A DNA stretch of 64,000 bases from Shewanella livingstonensis (GTDB lineage Bacteria > Pseudomonadota > Gammaproteobacteria > Enterobacterales > Shewanellaceae), in contig NZ_CP034015.1 of assembly GCF_003855395.1 (NCBI RefSeq), positions 4,536,001 through 4,600,000 of the forward strand, written 5' to 3'. This document shows positions 29,283 to 37,835 of the stretch, piece after piece (positions within the stretch are counted from its first letter, which is position 1; each line of letters begins with the position of its first letter). The translations under genes were made by a program, and so were the position numbers. The notes under the pieces are model-generated. The model did not search any database, was not told where the DNA came from, and saw only the letters and a program-made list of their open reading frames with translations.

Positions 29283-29298
29283 TTCTGGGAAAAGTCAA
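29283..29298 (+). repeat. Right end of the arfB element: inverted repeat plus GTCAA core
   Basis: TTCTGGGAAA (29283-29292) is the exact reverse complement of the left terminal repeat. After one A, GTCAA (29294-29298) repeats the left core, and native arfB resumes at 29299. Confidence 0.8.
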
Positions 29299-29490
29299 CA
29301 GTCTCGCAGCCAAGATTTTAATCGTCAAACAGCATTAGAACAGTTTATTGAACTGGTAAAAGGGGTAGGCATTGTGCAAAAAGCACGTATCCCTACTAGA
29401 GCAACAAAAGGCAGCCAAAAGCGACGCATTGAAACCAAAAAACAACGTGGTGCCACTAAAGCGATGCGCCAAAATAAATCTGATTATTAG
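29299..29490 (+). pseudogene. arfB: 3' part of host arfB, separated from its 5' part by the mobile element
   Basis: The frame has no start codon and reads QSRSQDFNRQTALEQF, then KARIPTRATKGSQKRR and ends RQNKSDY at a TAG. This is the C-terminal helix and basic tail of ArfB. It continues codon 75 of the 5' fragment at 7540 exactly in frame. It is followed directly by aroQ. Confidence 0.93.
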
Positions 29491-29646
29491 TACAAAAGTG
29501 ACCCTGTGATAGCTTAACGATTAAGGTATTACTCTAGTTGAATATTTTTTGGTTTACCTAATAACCGACTTCGGTAAGAATGTTTGTTGAACACCTTTGT
29601 GCTACAGCTTAAATCGACTTACTTTGCGTTTTTTACAGGAATCATC

Positions 29647-30099
29647 ATGAGCCAAATACCAAAAATTTTATTGATCAACGGCCCGAATCTAAATCTACTC
29701 GGCCGTCGCGAACCTGGACATTATGGTCACCAAACGCTCACAACTATTGTTGAGGAGTTAAGCAAAAGTGCAACCAAAGCAGAGGTTCAACTTGAACATG
29801 TTCAGTCTAATGCTGAGTATCAATTGATTGATGCAATTCATGCTACCGACGCTCAATTTATTATTATCAATCCAGCAGCCTTTACGCACACCAGTGTTGC
29901 TTTGCGTGATGCCATACTTGGGGTAGCAATTCCGTTTATAGAAGTGCATTTATCTAACGTACATGCCCGCGAACCTTTTAGGCACCATTCGTACTTTTCG
30001 GATAAAGCCCTAGGAGTGATTTGTGGCTTAGGCGCACAAGGTTATGACTTTGCTCTGCAAGCGGCAATTAAACACTTAAATGATCAACACCAACGTTAA
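29647..30099 (+). CDS. aroQ: Type II 3-dehydroquinate dehydratase
   Basis: AroQ converts 3-dehydroquinate to 3-dehydroshikimate in the shikimate pathway. I chose the ATG at 29647 (AGGA upstream); it gives 150 residues, the usual length. Motifs include [16 protein letters not shown], the catalytic Tyr in [31 protein letters not shown] and [17 protein letters not shown] with the catalytic His. Everything needed is present. In related genomes accB and accC often follow aroQ; here a DUF3859 gene follows by 12 bases. Confidence 0.95.
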   Translation: MSQIPKILLINGPNLNLLGRREPGHYGHQTLTTIVEELSKSATKAEVQLEHVQSNAEYQLIDAIHATDAQFIIINPAAFTHTSVALRDAILGVAIPFIEVHLSNVHAREPFRHHSYFSDKALGVICGLGAQGYDFALQAAIKHLNDQHQR

Positions 30100-30111
30100 T
30101 AAGGATATTGC

Positions 30112-30504
30112 TTGAGTAAGTTAAAAGCGGACGTGAGCATTATTTACAGTGGCATATTCAGCCAATGGGACAATCAAAGCGATGACTTGCCCCGTTTGTT
30201 GCAGGCAACGATACATGTACCCGCGGTTATCGATACTGAGTTTGGCTTTATTACCCGCATCAAAAAGGCTAAAAACCAAGTACTCACTTATTGTATTTAC
30301 CACCCTGACATTACCGATGACGACGGTAATGTTAGCCCACCGTTTGATGGTGAGATATTTATCAAAGAAAATGATTGGCGCTTTTATCTGGGTGATTGCA
30401 TCTGGGCACCAATCAATAATAAGGTCGGTAACTGGCGGATGACACTGACCTTAAATGGCAAATTAATTGCCGACAAAACCTTTAAGGTGCATCTACCAGA
30501 TTAA
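30112..30504 (+). CDS. DUF3859-like protein
   Basis: The start is a TTG with AAGGATA upstream, 12 bases after aroQ, so it is probably cotranscribed. The 130 residues include FDGEIFIKENDWRFYLGD and WRMTLTLNGKLIADKTF, which I associate with DUF3859. There is no signal peptide. The pattern suggests a beta-sandwich fold; the function is unknown. Confidence 0.6.
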   Translation: MSKLKADVSIIYSGIFSQWDNQSDDLPRLLQATIHVPAVIDTEFGFITRIKKAKNQVLTYCIYHPDITDDDGNVSPPFDGEIFIKENDWRFYLGDCIWAPINNKVGNWRMTLTLNGKLIADKTFKVHLPD

Positions 30505-30595
30505 TGGCGACGCCTAATCGTCTGTACTGCAACTTCACTAAGTTAAAATGTTTGCTATAATCCGCGCCAATAGCCACACCATTTAATGAGCCCTC

Positions 30596-31603
30596 ATGTC
30601 CATTCAAGCTGTTTTAGCCGATGCTTTAGCCAAGCGTGCCACTTTTTTTGAGCAAGCTACCAAAGATAATACTGATTGTTATCGGGTTTTTCACGGTACC
30701 GTTGAAGGTGAAAATGGCCTTAACATTGACCGTTACGGCGATGCATGGCTGATTCAAACATTTCACCAAACCTTAACGGCGCAACAACTTGAAGACATAT
30801 CAAGCCTACTGACTGCGCACGCGGACTATCATATCGTTTATAACGATCGCTCTGGCAGCCATTCTCGAGTGGCTAATCACGCCGAAAATGAAGCCCAAGA
30901 CTACTCGCAATCAGAACAAGTCATCCATGAAAATGGCATCGCGTTCACCTCAAAATTACGTCATGAAGGTCAAGACCCGCTGTTGTTTTTAGATATGCGT
31001 ATTGGTCGCGAATTTGTTCGCAACAATAGCCAAGGTAAAACAGTGTTAAACCTGTTTTCATATACCTGTGGGGTTGGTATTGCAGCGGCAATGGGCGGCG
31101 CGCGTCGAGTAATGAATGTTGATTTTTCATCATTTGCATTGGCCGCTGGTCAAAAAAATGCCGAGTTAAATAATGTCACTGATGTGTGTGAATTTGTCCA
31201 AAGTGATGCCTTTCCGGCATTGCGCCAATTAGCAGGTTTACCTATCGGCGGACGTCGTAATCAAAAACTGCCAAAATACCCTAAACTGCGCGCAACCCAA
31301 TTTGATTTAGTGTTTTTAGATCCGCCACGGTTTGCTAAAAGTGCTTTTGGTATTGTCGATCTGGTTAATGATTACCAAGGCTTATTTAAACCAGCACTAT
31401 TGGCGACTAAAATCGGTGGCACCATAGTATGCTGTAATAATGTTGCCAAAGTAGATCGCCAAACATGGTACGACAGCCTAGTGCGTTGTGTTGAAAAACA
31501 AGGCCGTACAGTTACTAATAGCCAGTGGTTAAACTGTCACCCAGACTTCCCTGCATTTGATGACAATCATCCATTAAAAATTGTTGCATTAACCATTAAT
31601 TAA
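30596..31603 (+). CDS. Class I SAM-dependent methyltransferase, RlmI/RlmK-like
   Basis: The 335-residue enzyme resembles 23S rRNA methyltransferases of the RlmI/RlmK group. An N-terminal part with ENGLNIDRYGDAWLIQ precedes the SAM-binding motif VLNLFSYTCGVGIAAAMGGA, an acidic residue in MNVDFSS, and the catalytic-type motif FDLVFLDPPRFAKS. These are the normal order and spacing. The substrate position in rRNA is not determined by what I can see. A strong bidirectional hairpin follows. Confidence 0.85.
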   Translation: MSIQAVLADALAKRATFFEQATKDNTDCYRVFHGTVEGENGLNIDRYGDAWLIQTFHQTLTAQQLEDISSLLTAHADYHIVYNDRSGSHSRVANHAENEAQDYSQSEQVIHENGIAFTSKLRHEGQDPLLFLDMRIGREFVRNNSQGKTVLNLFSYTCGVGIAAAMGGARRVMNVDFSSFALAAGQKNAELNNVTDVCEFVQSDAFPALRQLAGLPIGGRRNQKLPKYPKLRATQFDLVFLDPPRFAKSAFGIVDLVNDYQGLFKPALLATKIGGTIVCCNNVAKVDRQTWYDSLVRCVEKQGRTVTNSQWLNCHPDFPAFDDNHPLKIVALTIN

Positions 31604-31624
31604 TTCTCGTTATCTGATTTATAG

Positions 31625-31661
31625 ATAACATTCAGCCACCGTAACGGTGGCTGAATGTTAT
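31625..31661. terminator. Bidirectional terminator-like hairpin
   Basis: ATAACATTCAGCCACC (31625-31640) pairs exactly with GGTGGCTGAATGTTAT (31646-31661) around a five-base loop. It lies between convergent genes (methyltransferase and phoD) and can serve both. Confidence 0.8.
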
Positions 31662-31686
31662 TTATCATGTGGCTTGAATGAGAATA

Positions 31687-33444
31687 TTACGGTACTGCTG
31701 TCACTTTAGGGTTACCCGCTACGCTGCTAGCACTGTAACCACGAGCATCTAATTGAACAAATGTCTTATCTAAAATCGTATCGACGTATTGCCAATCACT
31801 GCGCACTTCATTTTCAGTAAATGTCAGTAATAAGTAGCCGCGATCCTTTAAATTGGCGTATTTAAGATCGGCGATCAAACCCACGATCGCAGCCTCTGTA
31901 GCTGGCATTTCTGTATCGGATAAGCCTAAGTAATACTCAAGCCCAGGTGATGACACCGAACTGGTGGCAAATTCTACACCCACGATATCGCCGCCACTGT
32001 CGGTTAAATCATTAGCCCATGCATTGTGAGTGTCGCCAGCAATAACAACTAAGTTGTGATTTAACGATTTAGCGGTCGCATAAATAACTTCACGCTCGTA
32101 GGCATAACCGTCCCAAGCATCTAAGTTGTATGGAATTGAAGGTAGCTGCAGTAGTGCAATCACCTCAGGGGTTAATCTAGCTTGGTTAGCTTGCAAATAC
32201 GTTAACTCTTGGGCGGTTAACGTCGGATCGCTCGCTTGTGCCCGACCCGCTAATTGCGCAAGCCCGGCTAACTCAGCAAACTGCGGAATACTCATTTGTT
32301 GAGTAGCAATGGCCGCTGGCATTAACATTTTGCCCATTAACACCTGTTGACCTAATACTTGCCACTTGGCTGTAGACTGCAATAAGGTTTGTTGTAACCA
32401 CAATAGTTGGGTCTGGCCTAGCAGGGTGCGGTTAGTATCGGTGACATCAGTTAAAAATGTAGCGCTGTTAAATGCCCCTGTGGTATCAATATATTGGCTA
32501 TATTCTAACTGCTTATCGCGAGCCAATACCCGAGTATCGAGCATGTGCAAATCAACCAAATTACCGAAATTAAAGCTTCTGTAGATTTCCTCATGATTAC
32601 CTTCACTCCATGGTCGAATGGGTAACCATTCAAAGTAAGCTTGCAAGGCAGCTTGTTTGCGTTGATCAAAATCTCCTTCGCCGTCGTTATGATTCTCAGC
32701 ACCGTCTTTCCAGGTATCATTAGCCACCTCATGGTCGTCCCACACCGTAATAAACGGTACTTTGGCATGTAGCTTTTGTAAGCTCGCATCACTACGATAT
32801 TGGCTGTAACGGGTGCGGTAGTCGTCTAATAAAAATAATTCACCGGCTGGCAACACTTCACGCCCAAGTTCTGCAGCATGTTCACTGGCGTATTCACCAC
32901 GGGCATATTCATATAAGTAATCACCTAAATGCACTACAGCGTCTAAATCATTTTGCTGCGCAGCCATTTCATACACATTAAAGTAACCCGCTGGAAAATT
33001 TGCACATGACATTACCGCTAACTTAACAGACGCCACGCTACCTTCGGGTAATGTGCGTGTTTGCCCCACTTCCGATACCGTATTACCCGCTTTAAAACGA
33101 TAAAAATACTGCTGACCCGCTTCCAGCCCAACAGCGTCGACTTTAACGGTATAGTCACGCTCTTTAGTTGTCGTCATTTGGCCGTTAGTAACGAGTTGCG
33201 TAAAGTCACTGTCGGTAGCGACTTCCCATGAGACGGTAATCTTAGTGGCAATATCGGGCGTCACACGGGTCCATAAAATCACCGCATCGGTTGCAGGATC
33301 ACCGCTGGCAACGCCTTGAAGAAACTGCCCTGACACTGCATCATCATCACTACTGCAACCCATTAATCCATACGACACCACTACCGCGCCTACACCCTTG
33401 GCTGACATTGCCAGAAAATCACGACGATTCACAAACCGTTTCAT
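31687..33444 (-). CDS. phoD: PhoD-family alkaline phosphatase, Tat-exported
   Basis: PhoD hydrolyses phosphate mono- and diesters outside the cytoplasm. The 585-residue protein begins with a twin-arginine signal (NRRDFLAMS) and a lipobox-like LMGC at C30, so it may be a Tat-exported lipoprotein. The N-terminal Fn3-like domain contains GVASGDPATDAVILWTRV. Catalytic motifs include VMSCANFPAGYFNVY, HLGDYLYEY, FITVWDDHEVANDTW, VVIAGDTHNAWAN. AAGGATAGCCT precedes the ATG. A three-repeat Pho box lies upstream, so expression probably rises under phosphate limitation through PhoB. Confidence 0.93.
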   Translation of the reverse strand: MKRFVNRRDFLAMSAKGVGAVVVSYGLMGCSSDDDAVSGQFLQGVASGDPATDAVILWTRVTPDIATKITVSWEVATDSDFTQLVTNGQMTTTKERDYTVKVDAVGLEAGQQYFYRFKAGNTVSEVGQTRTLPEGSVASVKLAVMSCANFPAGYFNVYEMAAQQNDLDAVVHLGDYLYEYARGEYASEHAAELGREVLPAGELFLLDDYRTRYSQYRSDASLQKLHAKVPFITVWDDHEVANDTWKDGAENHNDGEGDFDQRKQAALQAYFEWLPIRPWSEGNHEEIYRSFNFGNLVDLHMLDTRVLARDKQLEYSQYIDTTGAFNSATFLTDVTDTNRTLLGQTQLLWLQQTLLQSTAKWQVLGQQVLMGKMLMPAAIATQQMSIPQFAELAGLAQLAGRAQASDPTLTAQELTYLQANQARLTPEVIALLQLPSIPYNLDAWDGYAYEREVIYATAKSLNHNLVVIAGDTHNAWANDLTDSGGDIVGVEFATSSVSSPGLEYYLGLSDTEMPATEAAIVGLIADLKYANLKDRGYLLLTFTENEVRSDWQYVDTILDKTFVQLDARGYSASSVAGNPKVTAVP

Positions 33445-33538
33445 AGGCTATCCTTATTTTTATCGTTAGCTATTTTTGTATAGCAATGTTTTAACACTGC
33501 CTAAGAGGTCTAATGAGCGGCTATTGTGAAAGCAAAGG

Positions 33539-33567
33539 ATGACAGATAGGTGACAAAAGTATGACAA
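33539..33567 (-). promoter_or_regulatory. Pho box (PhoB binding site) upstream of phoD
   Basis: On the minus strand, heptamers TTGTCAT, TTGTCAC and CTGTCAT start exactly 11 bases apart (33567, 33556 and 33545 as 5' ends). This is the periodicity and sequence of PhoB sites. The site lies 95-123 bases ahead of the phoD start, a suitable place for activation. Apart from this the 391-base gap to ohr holds nothing I can name. Confidence 0.8.
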
Positions 33568-33835
33568 GCTAATCATATTAATATCAAGGTGCACATACGG
33601 AGCGCGGTAATTGAATGATACGAAGTAAATACAACAGAAATTAAATTGCACACAATGTAGTTGCAAAAGCTAAAAGCTAGAGTTATAGTAAACACAATTA
33701 GATTGCGCACAACCTAATATCGTTATTCATCTGATAAGATCATCAGTTGGTCACATTAATAAAATATCGATATGAGCCAAAGCAATCGACAAATTTTGTA
33801 CAACAATATCTTTAACATACTTTATGAGGTCTATT

Positions 33836-34258
33836 ATGAAAGCGTTATACACAACTTCAGCTACAGCACTAGCAGGCCGTAATGGTCAAGTTTCTACCGA
33901 CGACAAAAAAGTTGATTTGCAGTTAAGTTACCCAAAAGAAATGGGTGGCAGTGGTGAATTTACTAACCCAGAACAGTTATTTGCTGCAGGTTATGCCGCG
34001 TGTTTTTCTAACGCAATTCTGCACGTAGCTGGCCAAACTAAAGTGGCCATCAAATCCGCTCCTACTACCGCTACTGTTGGTATCGGCGCAAATGATAATG
34101 GTGGTTTTGCATTAACAGTGGCACTGGCTGTTGAACTAGAACTCGACCAAGCAGAAGCTGAACAGTTAGTTAAAACAGCTCACCAAGTTTGCCCATACTC
34201 AAACGCTGTACGTGGCAATATTGATGTGAAATTGACTGTAAATGGTCAAGCCATTTAA
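33836..34258 (+). CDS. ohr: Organic hydroperoxide resistance protein, Ohr/OsmC family
   Basis: Ohr is a thiol peroxidase that reduces organic hydroperoxides. The ATG at 33836 has GAGGT upstream; it gives 140 residues, the family length. Both active cysteines are present, in AAGYAACFSNAI and HQVCPYSNAVRGN, and the N-terminus (LYTTSATALAGRNGQV) is typical of Ohr. No OhrR gene lies next to it. A strong terminator follows. Confidence 0.93.
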   Translation: MKALYTTSATALAGRNGQVSTDDKKVDLQLSYPKEMGGSGEFTNPEQLFAAGYAACFSNAILHVAGQTKVAIKSAPTTATVGIGANDNGGFALTVALAVELELDQAEAEQLVKTAHQVCPYSNAVRGNIDVKLTVNGQAI

Positions 34259-34322
34259 TGCTATCGCGCTGACACTTCGTTGCTAATACTGAGGTGTTAA
34301 TATTTGAGTGCTAATAGATAAT

Positions 34323-34353
34323 AAAAAACCAAGATGTGAGTCTTGGTTTTTTT
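34323..34353 (+). terminator. Rho-independent terminator of ohr
   Basis: AAAAAACCAAGA pairs with TCTTGGTTTTTTT around TGTGAG. It can end transcription from both sides; the oxidoreductase gene on the other strand ends 58 bases further on. Confidence 0.88.
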
Positions 34354-34410
34354 ATACTTCTTGTTGTTATCAGCAAAGTCACGGTTTAGCAAACCGTTGA
34401 CGCTGTTGTG

Positions 34411-35424
34411 CTATTGCTTCACGCTCATTAAAATATCTAACGCGCGTAAACGATGTTCGTTATCATACAAGTCATTGGTAAACATAATTTCATCAACACC
34501 GAGCTGCTCTACAAACACCTCTAAGCGATGTTTAATCGTTGCGGGACCGCCACAAATCGACAAGCTTAGAAAGCTATCAACATAACTTTTCTCTTGCTGA
34601 GTCCATAAACCATCCATGCTGTAGACTGGCGGTTTAAGCCACATTTCTTGACCACGAATTAACGCTAAAATGCGTTGTTTCGAGGTCGTGCTAAGCAGCT
34701 CTGCTTCTTCATCGGTAGGCGCGGCAACTAAAGGTAAGCCGACCATCACATACGGTTTATCCAATACTGCTGAAGGGGTAAATTCACGACGATAAAGTGC
34801 GACAGCTTCAAACAGAAAACGTGGTGCAAAATGACCTGCAAACACATAAGGCAAGCCACGTTCTGCGGCTAATTGTGCACTGAATAAACTCGAACCTAAT
34901 AACCAAATAGGTACATTAGTGTCTTCACCAGGGATTGCTCGTACCGCTTTATAGTTGCTGTTTTGACGTTGTTCCCGTGGGCCAAGTAACGACTGTAACT
35001 CGCCCACTTCATCAGGAAAGTGTTCTGCCCGTTGGTTATCACGATTAAGCGCTAAACTCGTCACAGGATCGCTACCTGGTGCACGGCCCAAACCTAAATC
35101 AATTCGCCCAGGATATAAACTCGCCAATGTACCGAACTGCTCTGCCACCACCAAGGGTGGATGGTTTGGTAGCATAATCCCACCAGCACCAACACGAATA
35201 CGCTCTGTGCCACCGGCAATAAAACCCATTAAAATAGAGGTAGCAGAACAAATAATGCCCGGCATATTATGGTGTTCAGCTAACCAAAAACGGTTAACCC
35301 CAAGGCGCTCGGCGTATTGAGCATAACGCAAACTGTCTTGTAAGGTGTTAGACACAGTGGAATCTGCACGCATTGGTGCAAGTTCAAGTAATGAAAAAGG
35401 AATATCAGCCAATATTGACATCAT
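34411..35424 (-). CDS. LLM-class flavin-dependent oxidoreductase (luciferase-like monooxygenase)
   Basis: The 337-residue protein belongs to the bacterial luciferase-like fold. It shows RYAQYAERLGVNRFWLAEHH, RIRVGAGGIMLPNH, VAEQFGTLASLYPGRIDLGL and GRAPGSDP, as in YhbW/MsnO8-type enzymes. It probably uses FMNH2 or F420-like reduced flavin; the substrate is unknown. Two ATGs are adjacent, and GGAG spacing favours the second (35421). Confidence 0.85.
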   Translation of the reverse strand: MMSILADIPFSLLELAPMRADSTVSNTLQDSLRYAQYAERLGVNRFWLAEHHNMPGIICSATSILMGFIAGGTERIRVGAGGIMLPNHPPLVVAEQFGTLASLYPGRIDLGLGRAPGSDPVTSLALNRDNQRAEHFPDEVGELQSLLGPREQRQNSNYKAVRAIPGEDTNVPIWLLGSSLFSAQLAAERGLPYVFAGHFAPRFLFEAVALYRREFTPSAVLDKPYVMVGLPLVAAPTDEEAELLSTTSKQRILALIRGQEMWLKPPVYSMDGLWTQQEKSYVDSFLSLSICGGPATIKHRLEVFVEQLGVDEIMFTNDLYDNEHRLRALDILMSVKQ

Positions 35425-35455
35425 GGCTCCTTATTTAAGCTAAGAATTGAGGGTA

Positions 35456-35980
35456 CTAAAAGGCTTGTAGCATCTCGGGAGTAAACTCATCAACATCAAT
35501 GGTAAACCCTGCGGCATCAATGCACTGTTGTAACTTAGCTAGCTCATTGTTGACGTTTGACATGGTTAAGGTGTTGTTATCTAAATTATAAACTAACGCT
35601 AAGCTTTGATAATAAAAGCTCAGTATGACTAATGCATCGCGGTTATTGTCTTTGGCGGCTTGTTGGACTGATTTGAGCTTACGATAAATTTTGTTCTGTA
35701 ATTGCTTGAGTTGCCACACATAATAGACTTCATAAAACGTTGGTTTTTGACGTAAGTTGCGTATAAAAAAGATACACGTCATTATCGCTAACATGAAGCC
35801 GGTAAAGTTTAAATGGAAATTACCAGTCGACTCAACACCTGCAAGCGATTTAACCCCAAAAAAATGGATCATTAGTTGGCCAAACACCAAAGACAAAATA
35901 GCCAGTGCTGCTACTAAGCCTATTTGTACTTGATTGTTAACCGAACGGTATTGGACTTTATCTATGTTAACTAACTTCAT
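35456..35980 (-). CDS. Membrane protein, DUF3087-like
   Basis: The 174-residue protein (ATG at 35980; a GTG at 35992 is an alternative) has two transmembrane helices (about 18-40 and 55-75) and a long cytosolic helix-rich tail (KQLQNKIYRKLKSVQQAAKD). The sequence agrees with what I know of DUF3087, found in Shewanella and relatives. Function is unknown. It lies 31 bases upstream of the luciferase-like gene in the same direction. Confidence 0.65.
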   Translation of the reverse strand: MKLVNIDKVQYRSVNNQVQIGLVAALAILSLVFGQLMIHFFGVKSLAGVESTGNFHLNFTGFMLAIMTCIFFIRNLRQKPTFYEVYYVWQLKQLQNKIYRKLKSVQQAAKDNNRDALVILSFYYQSLALVYNLDNNTLTMSNVNNELAKLQQCIDAAGFTIDVDEFTPEMLQAF

Positions 35981-36098
35981 CACACTACTCACGTCACTTA
36001 TTTGTGTATAGCTTAACGTGTCAGGGCTATTTATAGAATGAAATATTAACGCTTATTAAGTGTGATTTAATCTAATGGCCGCAAAAATATGAGCGATG

Positions 36099-36380
36099 CT
36101 AGGGCCTGTTGATCTTTGCTGGTTGAATTTTGTTCGAGTTAAAAACGTTTTAATCGAGGCGAATGGATTGATGCCTAGTCATCTAAGCAAAATGTATTCA
36201 ACAAAGAGTAAAACGTTTTTAGCCGAACCCTTCGGGCAGCGTTTGTTGGCCATTTTTACTGTGTTATCGACTTTTTATGTAGAATAACTACACCTCAAAG
36301 TCTCTGCCGCGCAGTTGTAAATGTGAGTAATGGCCAACAATTCGCTGCAAAAATAACCTTGAAAGATCAACAGGCCCTAG
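36099..36380. mobile_element. MITE, 282 bp, copy 1
   Basis: The terminal inverted repeats CTAGGGCCTGTTGATCTTT and its complement AAAGATCAACAGGCCCTAG bound a gene-free insert. An almost identical copy of the same 282-bp length lies in inverted orientation at 59763-60044. CTAG ends fit the YTAR target of IS5-group transposases, so it is probably mobilised by such an element. The remaining DNA from 35993 to 36568 holds no gene. Confidence 0.9.
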
Positions 36381-36568
36381 CCTAGGCGAACAAGATAACC
36401 CCAGGCTAACAAACACCAAAATAAATACTAAAAGCTGTGCACTAGCGGATCAATACACATTAACCGTTAGATATCGAATATCCTTTTGAATGACCGGACC
36501 AATAGCCAGACGATGAATACTAATCCTAAGGCTATCGCTTTTGTAGCATCAAGCTTTAAAACTGCAAA

Positions 36569-37336
36569 TTAGTTACGACCGGCCATTACGCCACCATCAA
36601 CATCCCATACTGCGCCAGTAACCCAAGATGCTTGCTCTGATAACAAAAAGACTATGCTATTGGCAATATCGGTCGGGTTACCCACTCTGCCGATAGGATG
36701 AAATGCATTAAAGCTTTCAAGTACAACAGCCATATCTTGAGGTTCAATAAAGGCTTCGTAAATAGGTGTGCTCACCACCGCTGGCGATACTGCATTAACC
36801 CGAATGTTATTATCTGCCAGCTCCATTGCCATGTGTTGCGTTAACGCATGTAAACCCGCTTTAGCCATAGAGTAGGCACTTGAGGGCGTGGCTTTAATGG
36901 CTTGTTTAGCCCACATAGAACCAATATTGACTATGCTGCCACCACCATGTTTAATCATGTTTCTAGCAACCGCTTGCGAAATAACAAAAATCGCTTTATT
37001 CAGTTCCATATAAATATCGTAATCACTCACTTGATGCTCTAAAAACGGCTTAGGATTAAAGTAACCCGCGGCATTGACTAAATGAGCGATCTTATTATCA
37101 GTTGAGTCGATCATCTTGAGCAAACGCGCTAAGTCTTGGCTGTCGTATAAGTTCGCTTGAAACCCACTGACACTTCCCAATAATGACAGTTGTGCCACTG
37201 CGGCATTGAGCTTATCGGCTTTGTTACCAACAATAATGGTCTCAATACCTTGAGAGACCAATTGCTTGGCTGTTTCAAAACCAATACCGCTGCTGCCACC
37301 AATAATTAGCGCTGTTGCTGAAGTTAAATTCGTCAT
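36569..37336 (-). CDS. Short-chain dehydrogenase/reductase
   Basis: The 255-residue SDR has the NAD(P)-binding [11 protein letters not shown] near the N-terminus, NAAGYF, the catalytic Ser in IGSMWAKQ, and YSMAKAG with catalytic Tyr and Lys, plus [12 protein letters not shown] and a C-terminal [12 protein letters not shown]. It is complete. AGGTG precedes the ATG. It is divergent from an HxlR-type regulator 105 bases away, which probably controls it. The substrate is not identifiable. Confidence 0.9.
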   Translation of the reverse strand: MTNLTSATALIIGGSSGIGFETAKQLVSQGIETIIVGNKADKLNAAVAQLSLLGSVSGFQANLYDSQDLARLLKMIDSTDNKIAHLVNAAGYFNPKPFLEHQVSDYDIYMELNKAIFVISQAVARNMIKHGGGSIVNIGSMWAKQAIKATPSSAYSMAKAGLHALTQHMAMELADNNIRVNAVSPAVVSTPIYEAFIEPQDMAVVLESFNAFHPIGRVGNPTDIANSIVFLLSEQASWVTGAVWDVDGGVMAGRN

Positions 37337-37400
37337 GTATGCACACCTAATGTAAGAGTAAGTGTGCTAAGCTTATGGATAAACTATCCGATTGAATAGT

Positions 37401-37436
37401 AAGTACAAATCGGTGACATAGGTACTTTTAGGTACA
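37401..37436. promoter_or_regulatory. Candidate HxlR operator in the SDR-regulator gap
   Basis: AAGTAC (37401-37406) and GTACTT (37422-37427) are inverted, and AGGTAC is directly repeated (37420-37425 and 37430-37435). The gap is the shared promoter region of two divergent genes, where an autoregulating HxlR protein would bind. Confidence 0.45.
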
Positions 37437-37441
37437 TATTG

Positions 37442-37777
37442 ATGAATACAAAAGAAAAATTATTTGCACGTAAATCAGCGCCAGAAAAAAGCGCCCGTAT
37501 GGTCGAAACTATTTACGGCTGCAAATGGTCATTAACTGTGTATCAATTATTGGCCAATAACATTAATCGTCCCGGTGAAATGGTTAAATCGGTGGAAGGC
37601 CTCAGCACTAAAGTCTTGAATCAATGCCTAAAGAAAAACATCGAATTCGGTATTTTAAATAAGATCAACTACCCTGAAATCCCTCCTAGAGTAGAATACC
37701 AAGTGACCGAGTTTGGGCAGAAGTTTATGCGGATTTTAGATGATATAGAAAAGCTGCAACATGAAATTGATGCTTAG
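37442..37777 (+). CDS. HxlR-family transcriptional regulator
   Basis: The 111-residue winged-helix protein starts at the ATG at 37442. Features are the N-terminal Cys in YGCKWSLTVYQLL, which in redox-sensing members such as YodB or HypR is the reactive thiol, a recognition region (GLSTKVLNQCLKKN), and the wing YPEIPPRVEYQVTEFG. It has normal size and probably represses the divergent SDR gene in response to an electrophile or quinone; that signal is inferred. Confidence 0.87.
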   Translation: MNTKEKLFARKSAPEKSARMVETIYGCKWSLTVYQLLANNINRPGEMVKSVEGLSTKVLNQCLKKNIEFGILNKINYPEIPPRVEYQVTEFGQKFMRILDDIEKLQHEIDA

Positions 37778-37835
37778 CCCCAAGACTAAGCATTAATAAA
37801 CTCAGCATTAATAAACTAAATCACGTTAACCAATA

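Larger units (their letters stand above)
7760..29298. mobile_element. 21.5-kb tyrosine-recombinase element inserted in arfB and carrying its own arfB
   Basis: The boundaries are defined by the split arfB gene. GTCAA occurs on both sides (7760-7764 and 29294-29298). Just inside lie TTTCCCAGAA (7765-7774) and its exact reverse complement TTCTGGGAAA (29283-29292); one extra A separates the right repeat from GTCAA. The right end carries a four-gene recombinase module transcribed inward. The left end carries a full arfB homologue. Cargo includes an exported toxin-like pair, a decayed HsdR and several IS elements. The plan resembles Tn554-type elements (tnpA/tnpB/tnpC) and other tyrosine-recombinase trains such as the Gamma-Mobile-Trio islands, but I cannot assign it to either. 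Confidence 0.88.

Noticed and set aside
29584..29646. N-terminal extension of aroQ
   Set aside because: The upstream TTG start has no ribosome site and AroQ proteins begin just before KILLINGPN.
33700..33830. OhrR operator before ohr
   Set aside because: TTTTGTACAA-like symmetry is present, but no match to a known OhrR box is strong enough and no ohrR gene is adjacent.
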